A stretch of 64,000 nucleotides of DNA from Dysgonomonadaceae bacterium zrk40 (GTDB lineage Bacteria > Bacteroidota > Bacteroidia > Bacteroidales > Dysgonomonadaceae): contig CP070276.1 in assembly GCA_016916535.1 (NCBI GenBank), positions 2,046,001 through 2,110,000 on the forward strand, given 5' to 3'. Of the stretch, positions 1 to 9,151 are shown one piece after another. Positions within the stretch are counted from its first letter, which is position 1. The number at the start of each line of letters is the position of its first letter. Position numbers and translations under genes: made by a program. The notes beneath the pieces are model-generated. The model had not been told where the DNA came from, searched no databases, and worked only from the letters and a program-made list of their open reading frames with translations.

Positions 1-246
1 CAGTACGGTGGGGGCATTCTTGTCGATGATCTTCTCTCCATAGGTCACCGGGTTGCCGTCGGTCTCCATCACCTCGGCCTTGTCGGCACCCGCAGCCAGC
101 AGGAGCTCTTTCCATTTTTCGGCCGCACGGTACATGTCCGGTTTGTGCTCAGGAAGCGATGAGATGGATGGGATGCGGATCAATTCGAACAGTTCATCAA
201 GGAAACGTTGTTCGTGGGTTTTTACATACTTGTCGATTTCATTCAT
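1..246 (-). CDS. M20-family metallopeptidase (dipeptidase), N-terminal part
   Basis: Only the first 82 codons lie in the window; the gene runs off the left edge. The start is the ATG at 244-246 (MNEIDKYV...). The N-terminus has the usual opening of cytosolic M20 dipeptidases: a helix (FLDELFELIRIPSIS), then a segment ending GEKIIDKNAPTVL, which normally leads into the first zinc-binding YGHYDVQP motif just beyond the edge. The family hydrolyses di- and tripeptides with a two-zinc centre. No signal peptide is visible. The catalytic residues cannot be checked, so the call rests on N-terminal pattern alone. Confidence 0.75.
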   Translation of the reverse strand, partial: MNEIDKYVKTHEQRFLDELFELIRIPSISSLPEHKPDMYRAAEKWKELLLAAGADKAEVMETDGNPVTYGEKIIDKNAPTVL

Positions 247-279
247 TACGGTTAATTTTATAATGATTTTTGATTGTTA

Positions 280-287
280 CAAATATA
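280..287 (-). promoter_or_regulatory. Candidate Bacteroidota -7 box for the M20 peptidase gene
   Basis: Reads TATATTTG on the minus strand, matching TAnnTTTG, about 35 bases upstream of the ATG at 246. No convincing -33 TTTG is present. Confidence 0.35.
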
Positions 288-345
288 GGAAAATTACTGC
301 TCTTTGCCTTTTCATTCTGCATTATTGGTCGATTCGTAGGAACAT

Positions 346-1227
346 TTATCGCACCCCTCTCGTCTTCATCTTCAGGATGTAGACCGATGTGCGGGCAGTG
401 ATGAACAGGATGTCACGCTTTTCTCCGCCAAAACAGACGTTGGAAGGACTCTCCGGCACTTCAATCTCACTGATCAACCTCCCTTCAGGTGAGTAGACCC
501 ACACCTTTCCCATTGTAAGGTAGATGTTTCCACCGTCGTCGATGGTCATTCCGTCCGACCCATGGGGAGCAAAGTAGGTCTTGTTCTCCAGGGAGCCGTC
601 AGGCAGGATGTCGTATCGCCAGATTTTCCGGTCCTCGATATCGGCCACGTAGAGTGTTTTGCCATCCGGGGTGCCGATGATGCCGTTGGGTTGCTTGTAG
701 TCGTCGATCAACCGAGTCACCTCCCCGTCGGGTGTGAGGAGGTACACCCCCCGTGCTTCCTGTATCTCGCTGTAGCCTTCGGGCCAGTAGGGACGGTGGT
801 AGTAAGCATCTGTGAAATAGATATCACCATTGGGTGCTATCCAGAGGTCGTTGGGTCCATTGAGGTGCTTCTCTTCGTAATCCTCAAAGAGCACCTTCCG
901 CTTATCGCGGTTCTCAAAGAGGATGATCCTGTTCTGCGCATCGGCACAAGCCACCAGCTTCCCCTCTTGGTTGAAGTACAAACCATTGGAGCGTTCGGTA
1001 CCCTCCAGCCAGAGGGAGATGCCCTCCTGTTCATCCCAGCGGTAGATGCGGTCGTTGGGCTGGTCGGTGAAGTAGACACTTCCATCTTTGGCCACAGCGG
1101 GGCCTTCGGTGAATGCGTAGCCGGTTCCCGCTTTTTGTGGAACGACTCCCTCTGCAACAATGTCGCATTCCTGGGCGGTTAGTGCTGTTGTGAGAAGGAT
1201 GCATGCAAGGGTTATGGATGGTTTCAT
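346..1227 (-). CDS. SMP-30/gluconolactonase-like secreted protein
   Basis: A 293-residue protein with a signal peptide (MKPSITLACILLTTALTAQE, cleavage near residue 19). The rest is a six-bladed propeller of the SMP-30/gluconolaconase/LRE type. The expected metal ligands are in place: E41 in FTEGPA, N126 in NGPNDL, N181 in QPNGI and D225 in SDGMTID. Family members are calcium- or zinc-dependent sugar lactonases. The natural substrate cannot be told from sequence. It lies 27 bases downstream of the oxidoreductase gene on the same strand, which suggests a small carbohydrate-processing operon in which a lactone formed by oxidation could be opened. Confidence 0.85.
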   Translation of the reverse strand: MKPSITLACILLTTALTAQECDIVAEGVVPQKAGTGYAFTEGPAVAKDGSVYFTDQPNDRIYRWDEQEGISLWLEGTERSNGLYFNQEGKLVACADAQNRIILFENRDKRKVLFEDYEEKHLNGPNDLWIAPNGDIYFTDAYYHRPYWPEGYSEIQEARGVYLLTPDGEVTRLIDDYKQPNGIIGTPDGKTLYVADIEDRKIWRYDILPDGSLENKTYFAPHGSDGMTIDDGGNIYLTMGKVWVYSPEGRLISEIEVPESPSNVCFGGEKRDILFITARTSVYILKMKTRGVR

Positions 1228-1254
1228 ATATGTAAAATGGTTACTCTGAATATT

Positions 1255-2538
1255 CTACGGTCGCTTGTAACCTTCACGGTAAGGTCTGGCGAGCATTGCT
1301 GCACCTGTCTCGTTGCCGGTGATGGTCTGCCGCTCCGCATCCCACTTTATACTGCTGCCGGTCTCGTAGGCGATCATAGCCAGCTGCACCGTGGCGGTGG
1401 AGCGGAAGGCATCGTCAATGGTGCAGCTGATCAGATCTCTCTTACCGGTTCTCACGGCCCTGATGAACTCAGCCACATGCTCCTCTTGCATGCGGGGAGA
1501 GGGAATCTCCATCACCTCCTGTCGGCTGTTGCGGCCCGCCGGCTTCAGCACCAGCCGGTTGTCGGCAGCAAAGAGGGTACCCTTCTCACCGTGGAAGAAG
1601 ATGCCGTTGTTGTACTGCGGATCCATCTCTCCCGTGCCCCAGAGGCGATGCTGCCAGATGAGTGGCACCTCGCCGAACTGCATCGTCGCCCTCAAGGTGT
1701 CGGGGGTGTTGGTCAGCCCCTGCAGTGCATGGATGCCTCCCTGGGCTTCAATTGATGTGGGCATGTCGTACCCAATGATGGTGCGGATGATGTCGATGTT
1801 GTGAATGCCCCAGTCCACCAGGTGACCGTTGCCATAGGCTTTCTCGAAACGCCACGACATATGTCCTTTAGAGGGACTGTAAGGCAGCAGGGGTGCCGGG
1901 CCGCACCAGGCATCCCAGTCGAGCGATGCCGGCGGATCCTGGATGGTGGTGTCATCAATATTGGGGTTGTAGTGTATCTGTGCTTCTATCTGGTGCACCT
2001 TACCGATCCTGCCTTCACCGATCAGCTCCTTGGCCCTGCTGAACGCCTTGTTCTGTCGCCGCTGAAAGCCTATCTGCACGATGTTGCCCGCCTCGTGGGC
2101 CGCCTTCACCATCGCCTTCCCCTCCTCGATGTCGTAGGCCAGAGGCTTTTCACAATAGACGGGCAGCCCTTTTCGGTTGGCGGCGATGAACTGAAGTGCA
2201 TGCCAGTGAGTAACCGTGCCGATCAACACCGCCTCGAGACCACTTGTCTCCAGCAGCTCCCTGTAGTCCTTGAACCCTTGTGGACGACTGCCCTGCAGTG
2301 ATGCCAATTCGTTCAGGCTGTTCGCCAGATGTTGGCTGTCCACATCGGCGACAGCGATCACCTCCACGCCGCCGGCCTCCAGTGCCGCCTTGGCGATTAC
2401 CATGCCGTACCAGCCACTGCCGATCAGGCCGATCTTCAGTTTCCTGTCGTGATCGTTTGCAAATAGAGGAGCGGATAATCCGGCGGCCAATCCTGCCGTC
2501 GCCAGTGATGAGCTTTTGATAAATGTTCGTCGGTTCAT
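1255..2538 (-). CDS. Gfo/Idh/MocA-family oxidoreductase, exported
   Basis: The start is placed at the ATG ending at 2538, giving 427 residues that begin MNRRTFIKSSSLATAGLAAG, a twin-arginine-type signal. An upstream in-frame ATG would add 18 residues that hide this signal. A Rossmann fold follows (LKIGLIGSGWYG), then the family motif EKPLAYD and the C-terminal Gfo/Idh domain with WGIHNIDI. Such enzymes carry out NAD(P)-dependent redox steps on sugars or sugar derivatives; exported Bacteroidota members often carry a tightly bound cofactor. It probably forms an operon with the SMP-30-like gene. Confidence 0.88.
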   Translation of the reverse strand: MNRRTFIKSSSLATAGLAAGLSAPLFANDHDRKLKIGLIGSGWYGMVIAKAALEAGGVEVIAVADVDSQHLANSLNELASLQGSRPQGFKDYRELLETSGLEAVLIGTVTHWHALQFIAANRKGLPVYCEKPLAYDIEEGKAMVKAAHEAGNIVQIGFQRRQNKAFSRAKELIGEGRIGKVHQIEAQIHYNPNIDDTTIQDPPASLDWDAWCGPAPLLPYSPSKGHMSWRFEKAYGNGHLVDWGIHNIDIIRTIIGYDMPTSIEAQGGIHALQGLTNTPDTLRATMQFGEVPLIWQHRLWGTGEMDPQYNNGIFFHGEKGTLFAADNRLVLKPAGRNSRQEVMEIPSPRMQEEHVAEFIRAVRTGKRDLISCTIDDAFRSTATVQLAMIAYETGSSIKWDAERQTITGNETGAAMLARPYREGYKRP

Positions 2539-2645
2539 AAGATCAGGAGAATTTGTGTGGGGTATTTGTGATTCACAGTAGGTGAAACACATTTGCAGTA
2601 TAAAATGTTTGCCATCAGCCGTTCGGTTGATTCGGAAAATTGTGC

Positions 2646-2653
2646 TATATTTG
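2646..2653 (+). promoter_or_regulatory. Candidate -7 box for the metallopeptidase lipoprotein gene
   Basis: TATATTTG matches TAnnTTTG. Transcription would start near 2660, which makes the ATG at 2661 almost leaderless and favours the second in-frame ATG at 2670. Confidence 0.5.
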
Positions 2654-2669
2654 AAATAAAATGAGTCTT

Positions 2670-4730
2670 ATGAAGCTAAACACATTCAGTGCCATTGTCA
2701 TGGTGGTAACCCTACTGGCGGCATGTACAAACAATCAGAAGATGAATCAGGATATGAATCAGGCGACCTATATCACACCGGTACAGGCCGAAGAGGTGAT
2801 CGCACAATTGAATGACTCGCTCGGTGAGGCATCTGCATTCCGCATTGAACGGGGTGTAGAGCAGGTGGCTGCCCTCTGGCGAGAGCAGGATGGAGACGCT
2901 GAAGCGTTTGCACAGTTCTGCAAGAGCTCGTTCGTGGGCGACACGGCGGCACTCGTCACGCTGTTCACTACGCTGGAACGCAACTTCGAGGTGATGGGCG
3001 GATACTTTCACAAGATGGATGTGGAGCTCAAGATGCCGTTGCAGTTGGAGGGGCCTGCAATCACACCTGTGGATATGATGTTCGGTAGCTACGATGCGTC
3101 GGCACATCTTACCGACGACCTCTACGGCAACAAAGTTGCTTTCCTTACCGCACTCAACTTCCCCTTCTACTCTCTTGAGGAGAAGACGGAGCTGGGCACC
3201 GGATGGAGCAGGAAAGAGTGGGCCTATGCCCGGATGGGGGACCGCTTTATCTCACGTGTGCCGGCAGCCATACAGCAGGATATCTCCAAGACATTGACGG
3301 AGGCCGATGCTTATATCTCCGACTACAATATTTTGATGGATCACCTGCGGAACGATGCTGGTGAACAGCTCTTCCCCGAAGGGATGAAGCTGATCACACA
3401 CTGGGGGTTGCGCGACGAACTGAAGTCGAACTATGCCGACAAGGAGCGGGGAGTGGAGAAGCAGCGCATGATTTACAAGGTGATGCAGCGTATCATCGAC
3501 CAGTCCATTCCGATGGAGGTGATCAACAATGGATCCCACACCTGGAACCCGATGACCAATGAGCTCTTCGCTGCCGGAGAGATCGTACAGGGTACCCCTG
3601 AAGAGACGCGCCGCTATGAGGTGTTTCTGGAGAATTTCCTCGCCATGCGCCAGCTCGACGCTTACTCTCCCCATTATCCCACCCAGCTGACCCGTGCCTT
3701 TGACGGCACCATGGAGGTGCCGCAGAAAGATGTGGAGGCGCTCTTCGTGGGGTTGCTCTCCTCACCGCAGGTGAAGGAGGTGGCCTCCTTTATCGCCTCA
3801 CGCCTGGGACGGGAGCTGGAGCCGTTCGATATCTGGTACAACGGTTTCAAGGGCGGTGAAGGAATCCCCGAGGAGCAGCTGACAGCGCTCACCTCAAAGA
3901 AATATCCCGATGCGGAGGCTCTGGGAAATGACCTGCCCAACATCCTGGTGAAGCTGGGCTGGAACCCTGAGAAAGCGAAGGAGATCACCTCGCTGATCAC
4001 CGTCGACGCCTCCCGCGGTGCCGGACACGCCTGGGGGGCCGCCATGCGGAACGACCTCTCCCGCCTACGTACCCGTATCGGTGAGGGAGGGATGGATTAC
4101 AAGGGATACAACATCGCCGTGCATGAGTTTGGACACAACGTGGAACAGACCATCACCATGAACGATGTGGATTACTACATGCTGAACGGCGTTCCCAACA
4201 CCTCGTTCACCGAGGCGGTTGCGTTCCTCTTCCAGAAGCGTGACCTGGAGCTGCTGGGCCTGAAGAACAGCAACCCCGACGAGGCGTATTGGCTTGCCCT
4301 TAGCAGTTTCTGGTCCGCCTATGAGATCATGGGTGTCTCGCTGGTCGATATTCGTGTATGGGAGTGGCTTTACGCACATCCCGATGCCACGGCGGTGCAG
4401 CTCAAGGAGGCGGTGATCGACATTGCCAAAGAGGTTTGGAACAGTTACTATGCCGGTGTGCTGGGGGGTGAGGATGAGACGCTGCTCGGCATCTACTCAC
4501 ACATGATTGATTACCCGCTCTACCTGCCCAACTACCCGATGGGTCACCTGATTGATTTCCAGATTGAGCAACAGGTGAAGGGGAAAAACCTGGCAGAAGA
4601 GATCGAACGGATGTACACCCAAGGGAGTATCATTCCCCAGCAATGGATGCAGCATGCCGTGGGGGCACCCATCTCCATCGACCCTTTGCTGGACGCCACA
4701 GCGGAGGCACTGAAGTCATTGAAGCAATAA
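2670..4730 (+). CDS. Putative zinc metallopeptidase lipoprotein (HExxH)
   Basis: About 686 residues from the ATG at 2670. A second ATG lies three codons upstream. The N-terminus is a lipoprotein signal (MKLNTFSAIVMVVTLLAAC). A gluzincin-type zinc site HEFGH lies at about residues 485-489, with a likely third ligand Glu in TSFTEAVAFLF about 26 residues later. It resembles M3/M32-like thimet folds in layout (long helical N-terminal half, zinc helix in the C-terminal third), but I do not recognise a named family. Spacing HEFGH differs from the HELLGH of dipeptidyl peptidase III. It is a single-gene unit followed by tRNA-Ser. Confidence 0.75.
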   Translation: MKLNTFSAIVMVVTLLAACTNNQKMNQDMNQATYITPVQAEEVIAQLNDSLGEASAFRIERGVEQVAALWREQDGDAEAFAQFCKSSFVGDTAALVTLFTTLERNFEVMGGYFHKMDVELKMPLQLEGPAITPVDMMFGSYDASAHLTDDLYGNKVAFLTALNFPFYSLEEKTELGTGWSRKEWAYARMGDRFISRVPAAIQQDISKTLTEADAYISDYNILMDHLRNDAGEQLFPEGMKLITHWGLRDELKSNYADKERGVEKQRMIYKVMQRIIDQSIPMEVINNGSHTWNPMTNELFAAGEIVQGTPEETRRYEVFLENFLAMRQLDAYSPHYPTQLTRAFDGTMEVPQKDVEALFVGLLSSPQVKEVASFIASRLGRELEPFDIWYNGFKGGEGIPEEQLTALTSKKYPDAEALGNDLPNILVKLGWNPEKAKEITSLITVDASRGAGHAWGAAMRNDLSRLRTRIGEGGMDYKGYNIAVHEFGHNVEQTITMNDVDYYMLNGVPNTSFTEAVAFLFQKRDLELLGLKNSNPDEAYWLALSSFWSAYEIMGVSLVDIRVWEWLYAHPDATAVQLKEAVIDIAKEVWNSYYAGVLGGEDETLLGIYSHMIDYPLYLPNYPMGHLIDFQIEQQVKGKNLAEEIERMYTQGSIIPQQWMQHAVGAPISIDPLLDATAEALKSLKQ

Positions 4731-4742
4731 ATGGTTACGGGG

Positions 4743-4775
4743 TTGCACTTTTTTCACGGAAAAAGTGTAATTTTG
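4743..4775 (+). promoter_or_regulatory. Promoter of tRNA-Ser
   Basis: TTG at 4743-4745 and TAATTTTG at 4768-4775 form a -33/-7 pair with 22-base spacing. The predicted start is about 4782, four bases before the mature tRNA 5' end. Confidence 0.55.
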
Positions 4776-4785
4776 TACCTGAACA

Positions 4786-4872
4786 GGAAAGATGCCGGAG
4801 TGGTCGATCGGGGCGGTCTCGAAAACCGTTGTACTCTCACGGGTACCAAGGGTTCGAATCCCTTTCTTTCCG
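4786..4872 (+). tRNA. tRNA-Ser(CGA)
   Basis: An 87-base class II tRNA. The acceptor stem GGAAAGA (4786-4792) pairs with TCTTTCC (4865-4871), with discriminator G at 4872. The anticodon loop CTCGAAA gives anticodon CGA, which decodes UCG. There is a long variable arm containing GTAC...GTAC, and a T arm AAGGG-TTCGAAT-CCCTT. No CCA is encoded, so the CCA-adding enzyme must complete the end. Confidence 0.95.
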
Positions 4873-4882
4873 CAATTCTTCA

Positions 4883-4920
4883 CCCAGTCATGCACCATAA
4901 GGAGCAGGATTGGGTTTTTT
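4883..4920 (+). terminator. Rho-independent terminator after tRNA-Ser
   Basis: CCCAGTC (4883-4889) pairs with GATTGGG (4908-4914), with one G-T pair and an 18-base loop, followed by six T. It overlaps the stop of the convergent TolC-like gene. Confidence 0.5.
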
Positions 4921-6250
4921 AATGCTTCATGGAGACCAGTCCGGTGAACAGGTCGTAGGCGGTCTGGAGGTAGCTTTGCCAGGCAAGTTGTGCCTTCAGC
5001 TGCTCGCTGAGTAGTTGCTGTTGTAGGGTATACTCCTTTTCGTATTGCATCTGTGCTGCCTTAAGGTTCTGCATACTCAATACCAGATTTTCTTCGCAGA
5101 GGCGATAGCTCTCACGCAGTACCACGAGCTGCGACACCTCTTCCAGCCGCTCCTTCTCCTGGCGGTTGCGTATCTCCAGCAGGCTTGCCTCTTCCAGTCG
5201 TTGTTGCAGCCTGAGTCGTGACACCTCTTTGGCGGTGCTCAGCGACTGGCTGATGGGTATCTTCAGCGAAAGGCCGAGGTAGCTGTTGCCACGCCAGTAT
5301 CGGTCGTTAAAGAGCTGAAGATCATTGTTGTAATAGTTGGTACCCAGGTAGCCATTGAGTGTGAGAGTGGGGGCATACTTCCATTCTGCCGAACGGGTAC
5401 GCAAGGCTGCTAGCGACATCCTCTCATTTTGCTTCATCACTTCGAGCTCCTTCCCGGTCAGAGTTGTGGATGCAGGTTGATCCACCTTAGCCAGCAGGGA
5501 AGGGATATCCTCTTCCAGCTGCAACGCCGCTACGGTTTGGGATGTGACCTTAGCCCCCGCCAGGAAGAGCAGGTTGGCCCCTGTATCGGCTGCAATCTTT
5601 TCTGCACGCAGGCAGTTCGCCACAGATTCGTTATAGGCTTTTTGTATCTCATTTTTCTCCACCAGGGAGAGCTGTTCTTTTTCGTAGAGATCACCGGCGT
5701 TCCGCAGTAGCAGGGTATAATAGGATGTATCCTGTCTGCAGGAGCGGAGCTGTTCCTTTGCGATCACACATTCGGCATAGGCAATGGCGATCTGTTCCCG
5801 TAGCTCCTTTTCCGATATCATCTCATCATATTGCTGAATCTTCAACTGCTGCTTTTGTTCGCCCACGCTGTTCACCTTCTCGGGGTTGAAGAGGTCATAG
5901 CTGAGGTTGAGGCCTGCCGAAGCGTTCCAGGTGGTGTTGAACCGCAGGTACATCAGTTCACCCTCCGATGCATCGGGGTCGAAGAGATGGGCCGGCACCG
6001 GGGTGGAGGGGATGATCAGATTGCGCCGCAGATCGCTGGAGGCGTAGATGTCGGGCAGCTGCTGCAGACGGGTTTCATTGAGTCGTATCGCCGCTTCATC
6101 CACCATCAGTTTCTGTCTGATCCGCTCCGGTGCATGTTCCAGCGCGTAGGCAATGGTTTCTTCCAGTGTCAACCGTTCCGGACGCAACTCTTGTGCCGGC
6201 AGAAACAGGGTCAACGACAGCAACAGTGAAAGGGTGATTGATCTCTTCAT
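4919..6250 (-). CDS. TolC-family outer membrane efflux protein
   Basis: 443 residues with a signal peptide (MKRSITLSLLLSLTLFLPAQE). Long amphipathic helices and the repeated structure of the TolC/OEP family follow, for example LTLEETIAYALEHAPE near the N-terminus and a second LTGKELEVMKQNERMSLAALR half. It would form the outer-membrane channel-tunnel of the exporter encoded just upstream. It is the last gene of the four-gene operon, 11 bases after the permease stop. The exported substrate is unknown. Confidence 0.88.
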   Translation of the reverse strand: MKRSITLSLLLSLTLFLPAQELRPERLTLEETIAYALEHAPERIRQKLMVDEAAIRLNETRLQQLPDIYASSDLRRNLIIPSTPVPAHLFDPDASEGELMYLRFNTTWNASAGLNLSYDLFNPEKVNSVGEQKQQLKIQQYDEMISEKELREQIAIAYAECVIAKEQLRSCRQDTSYYTLLLRNAGDLYEKEQLSLVEKNEIQKAYNESVANCLRAEKIAADTGANLLFLAGAKVTSQTVAALQLEEDIPSLLAKVDQPASTTLTGKELEVMKQNERMSLAALRTRSAEWKYAPTLTLNGYLGTNYYNNDLQLFNDRYWRGNSYLGLSLKIPISQSLSTAKEVSRLRLQQRLEEASLLEIRNRQEKERLEEVSQLVVLRESYRLCEENLVLSMQNLKAAQMQYEKEYTLQQQLLSEQLKAQLAWQSYLQTAYDLFTGLVSMKH

Positions 6251-6261
6251 AGTTTCACAAT

Positions 6262-7398
6262 TTATCGGAATACGGATGAGGGTTCCACCTTTCTCAGTTT
6301 GTTGATGGAGAAATAGGAGCTACCTACCGAGATCAGCAGTGTCATTAGAAAGAGGAAGGTGAGCAGGGGCGGTGAGAGGCTGATGATCAGTCCGGCCCCG
6401 GCCATCCCGATTTTGGAGATGAACAGCAGCAGGAGTGATACCAGGAAGCCGGTCACAGCGTAGATCAACGACTGGGCGATCACCAGGCGGGTGATGTAAC
6501 GGCCTGAGGCACCAATCGCCTTGAGGGTGCCGTAATCCTTAATTCGGTCGTAGGTAGCTGAGTACATGGTGAGGCCGATGATGAAGAAGCCGCTGATGAT
6601 TCCGAAGATGACCAGTGTGGCAAAGCTCATGCCCATGTTGTTGGCGGTCATCACGTTGACGATGGTTCCGGTGCGGAGCTCCTCTGCAGGCCATGCCTTC
6701 AGGTCGGGTGCAGTCTGGTTGATGCGACGGACCACCGGTTCAATCATTTCAGGATTGCGTACGGTGACGATGATGCCGCTCACCATTGTTTCCGACAGTC
6801 CCGAGTAATAACGAGCCTTGTCGAGTGTGGTGTAGAGCAGTGGTGCGTTGAACCCCTTGGCATGTCGTGTGGTGACACCCACCGTGGCTGCCTTTCCGTT
6901 GATCTCGAAGCGGGTACCCCTTTGCACCTCATATCGCAGTGCCTTGTTGTCGTAATAGTCGGTCGACACGATCTCCGGTGCAGCCAGGTCGTGCAGCGAG
7001 CCACTCTCAATCAGCCCTGAGCTGGGTCCAGCCGCCAGTGCAGGGTAAACTGATCCGACAATCATGGCGGGGGCATCCTTGCCGTTGGGGAATTTGACCG
7101 TGACGGGAGTAATCACGAAGCCGTGGGTATCGTCCACCCCCTCGATGCTGCGCAGCTGGTTGATCCATCGCACGTCGAAGGGTGAGAGTTGGTTGGCGTT
7201 CTCAGTCTGCCGGTTCACCACGAACACCTGTGCATAGTCCGGGTTGGCATTTCCCACCAGTCCCCCGATCAGATTCGCCAGGTAGAAGAACATCCCCAGC
7301 TCGATGCCTATCAGGTAGATGCTGATGATGATGGCCGTGAGGATGCCCATGCTCTTGGACTTCTCGAAACGGACAAATTTATAGGCTGTAGTGAACAT
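6262..7398 (-). CDS. ABC transporter permease, FtsX/DevC type
   Basis: 378 residues. One transmembrane helix lies near residues 18-45 (ILTAIIISIYLIGIELGMFF), then a periplasmic domain of about 210 residues, then three C-terminal helices with the FtsX signature region (KDYGTLKAIGASGRYI). This is the layout of MacB/DevC permeases that act in tripartite exporters with a fusion protein and TolC. It lies 6 bases downstream of the membrane fusion gene. Such systems act as mechanotransmitters moving substrates from the periplasm rather than translocating through the inner membrane. Confidence 0.88.
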   Translation of the reverse strand: MFTTAYKFVRFEKSKSMGILTAIIISIYLIGIELGMFFYLANLIGGLVGNANPDYAQVFVVNRQTENANQLSPFDVRWINQLRSIEGVDDTHGFVITPVTVKFPNGKDAPAMIVGSVYPALAAGPSSGLIESGSLHDLAAPEIVSTDYYDNKALRYEVQRGTRFEINGKAATVGVTTRHAKGFNAPLLYTTLDKARYYSGLSETMVSGIIVTVRNPEMIEPVVRRINQTAPDLKAWPAEELRTGTIVNVMTANNMGMSFATLVIFGIISGFFIIGLTMYSATYDRIKDYGTLKAIGASGRYITRLVIAQSLIYAVTGFLVSLLLLFISKIGMAGAGLIISLSPPLLTFLFLMTLLISVGSSYFSINKLRKVEPSSVFR

Positions 7399-7404
7399 GT
7401 GCGA

Positions 7405-8340
7405 TCAGTTTAGCTCTACCCTGCACTCCACTTTCGACTCAATGAACAATGTCTGTGGCACCTCATCGAGCAACACCTCTATCTCCCGTATGCGACGGTC
7501 TTCCAGGTCACTGCCGCTGTCGGAGAAGAGCGACTTGCGCTTCAGGTCGGGTGAGAGGCGCGTGATCCTGCCGGAGGCGGCAATGTTGCTGTCACCCGGG
7601 AGGTGAATGTTGCAGCGTTGCCCCACCGCCAGCCTGTCGGCAAACAATTCATCGATCTCGGCCATCACTACAAGAGGACTCTCGGGTGCGATGCGGCCAT
7701 AGGGCTGATGCATCGTCACCGCCTCTCCAGTGCGGGGTGTGAGTGTGAGCAACGTGCCCCTGGCAGGTGCTCTGAAGGAGCGTTGCGACAGGTCGTTTTC
7801 CCGTGTAGCGCGTGCTGTTTGCATCTCCCACAGGCGGGACTGCTGCAAGCGGTAGTCGTTCTCCACTTTCTTCAACTGCTCGGTACCCTGATCCAGTTCC
7901 TTTTGCAGGCGACGCACCTCCTCTCCCGTAACGGCACCCACTGTCAGCAGCTCAACCGCATCCACATGACGCCGCCGCAGATCATCCAGTACGATCCGCT
8001 CCTGTTCCAGTGCCAGCCGTGCCGACTCCACCTGCAGTTGTTGCGTGGCGATACCGGCATCGCTCTCCTGCAGGGAGAGGGTCTCCACATTTTTCTCCAA
8101 CACCAGGATCAGGTCACCTTCTCCGACCTTGTCTCCCGCTTCAAAGTAGCGCTCCTCCACAATGCCGGAGGCGGGAGCCGCCAGCTCCACCACGCCTCCC
8201 TGCGGGATCACTTTTCCGATTCCCACCACCTGATTGACGGAGAGGGACTCTACTGCGGGGGTGCTGTTTTTTTCGTTCCTGTTACCACAGGCTGTTAGTA
8301 GCAATATGGCCGACAACCAGCCAATCTGGTGTTTCATCAT
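7405..8340 (-). CDS. HlyD-family membrane fusion lipoprotein
   Basis: About 311 residues from the ATG ending at 8340; an ATG four codons upstream is also possible. The start is a lipoprotein signal (MMKHQIGWLSAILLLTAC, lipid Cys18). The order is a biotinyl-lipoyl-like half (GIVEERYFEAGDKVGEGDLI), a long coiled coil, the second lipoyl half (FRAPARGTLLTLTPRTGEAV) and a beta-barrel. It is the periplasmic adaptor linking the ABC permease to TolC, comparable with DevB or MacA. Lipid anchoring replaces the usual N-terminal transmembrane helix. Confidence 0.88.
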   Translation of the reverse strand: MMKHQIGWLSAILLLTACGNRNEKNSTPAVESLSVNQVVGIGKVIPQGGVVELAAPASGIVEERYFEAGDKVGEGDLILVLEKNVETLSLQESDAGIATQQLQVESARLALEQERIVLDDLRRRHVDAVELLTVGAVTGEEVRRLQKELDQGTEQLKKVENDYRLQQSRLWEMQTARATRENDLSQRSFRAPARGTLLTLTPRTGEAVTMHQPYGRIAPESPLVVMAEIDELFADRLAVGQRCNIHLPGDSNIAASGRITRLSPDLKRKSLFSDSGSDLEDRRIREIEVLLDEVPQTLFIESKVECRVELN

Positions 8341-8401
8341 TATGCGTATCATCGTTCAATCTAAGATTTCCATTTCAAGGGCTCAAAAAGGATTCCGCAA
8401 A

Positions 8402-9097
8402 CTAAAACTCATCTTCGATGTCAGTATCACTGATCATCCCTTCCGAGACGTAAATGGTGCGGTCTGCATATTTCTTCAGCCGCACATCGTGGGTCACCAC
8501 GATCACTGCCCTGTTCTCGAGGGAGAGCTGGCTCAGCATCTCCATCACCATTCTGGCACTGTTGTGGTCGAGTGAGGCGGTGGGCTCGTCACAGAGGATC
8601 AGCTGCGGGTTGGTAATCAGCGAGCGGGCGATTGCGATTCGCTGCTGTTGGCCACCACTCAGGTTGCGGGGCAGGTTGTGAATTCTCTCCTGCATACCGA
8701 AGGTGTGGATCAGCTCCATCGCCTGTTTTCGGGCATCGTGGCGGTTCACCCCCTGCAACAGCAGCGGGTGCATCACGTTCTCCAGTGCGCTGAGGGGTGC
8801 CAGCAGGTTGAATCCTTGGAAGACGAAGCCTATCCGTCTTAAGCGCAATTGCGCCAGTTCCCGCTCCGGGAGGTCGTTTACGCGGGTGTCACCCACCCAC
8901 ACCTTTCCCATGGTGGGATAAATCACACACCCCAGCAGTGAGAGCAGGGTGGTCTTGCCTGAGCCGGAGGGCCCGACGATCAGGGTGATCTCACCCTTTC
9001 TAAACTCAGTAGTGGTGGGTTGCAGTGCGACGATGGTCGATTCACCCGTCTTGTACTCCTTGCCGGCTGCCTCGAGCCGTGCTGCAATTTCGGTCAT
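8402..9097 (-). CDS. ABC transporter ATP-binding protein (MacB/DevA/LolD type)
   Basis: 231 residues. Walker A GPSGSGKT is at 42-49, signature LSGGQ at 146-150, Walker B LILCDEP at 166-172 and the H-loop VVTHD follows. The motif order and the short length fit the LolD/DevA class that powers FtsX-type permeases. It is the first gene of the exporter operon; the order ATPase, adaptor, permease, TolC is that of DevBCA-like exporters. There are 61 bases to the adaptor start. Confidence 0.9.
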   Translation of the reverse strand: MTEIAARLEAAGKEYKTGESTIVALQPTTTEFRKGEITLIVGPSGSGKTTLLSLLGCVIYPTMGKVWVGDTRVNDLPERELAQLRLRRIGFVFQGFNLLAPLSALENVMHPLLLQGVNRHDARKQAMELIHTFGMQERIHNLPRNLSGGQQQRIAIARSLITNPQLILCDEPTASLDHNSARMVMEMLSQLSLENRAVIVVTHDVRLKKYADRTIYVSEGMISDTDIEDEF

Positions 9098-9151
9098 ATG
9101 CTTTTCGTTACAGCAAAAGAAGAGATTTTATTGCACATCTGCAAACATAAT

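Noticed and set aside
562-1182. 206-codon plus-strand frame opposite the SMP-30-like gene
   Set aside because: No motif, and it covers the conserved propeller gene in antisense.
4731-4922. Short frames across tRNA-Ser
   Set aside because: They translate the tRNA itself and its flanks.
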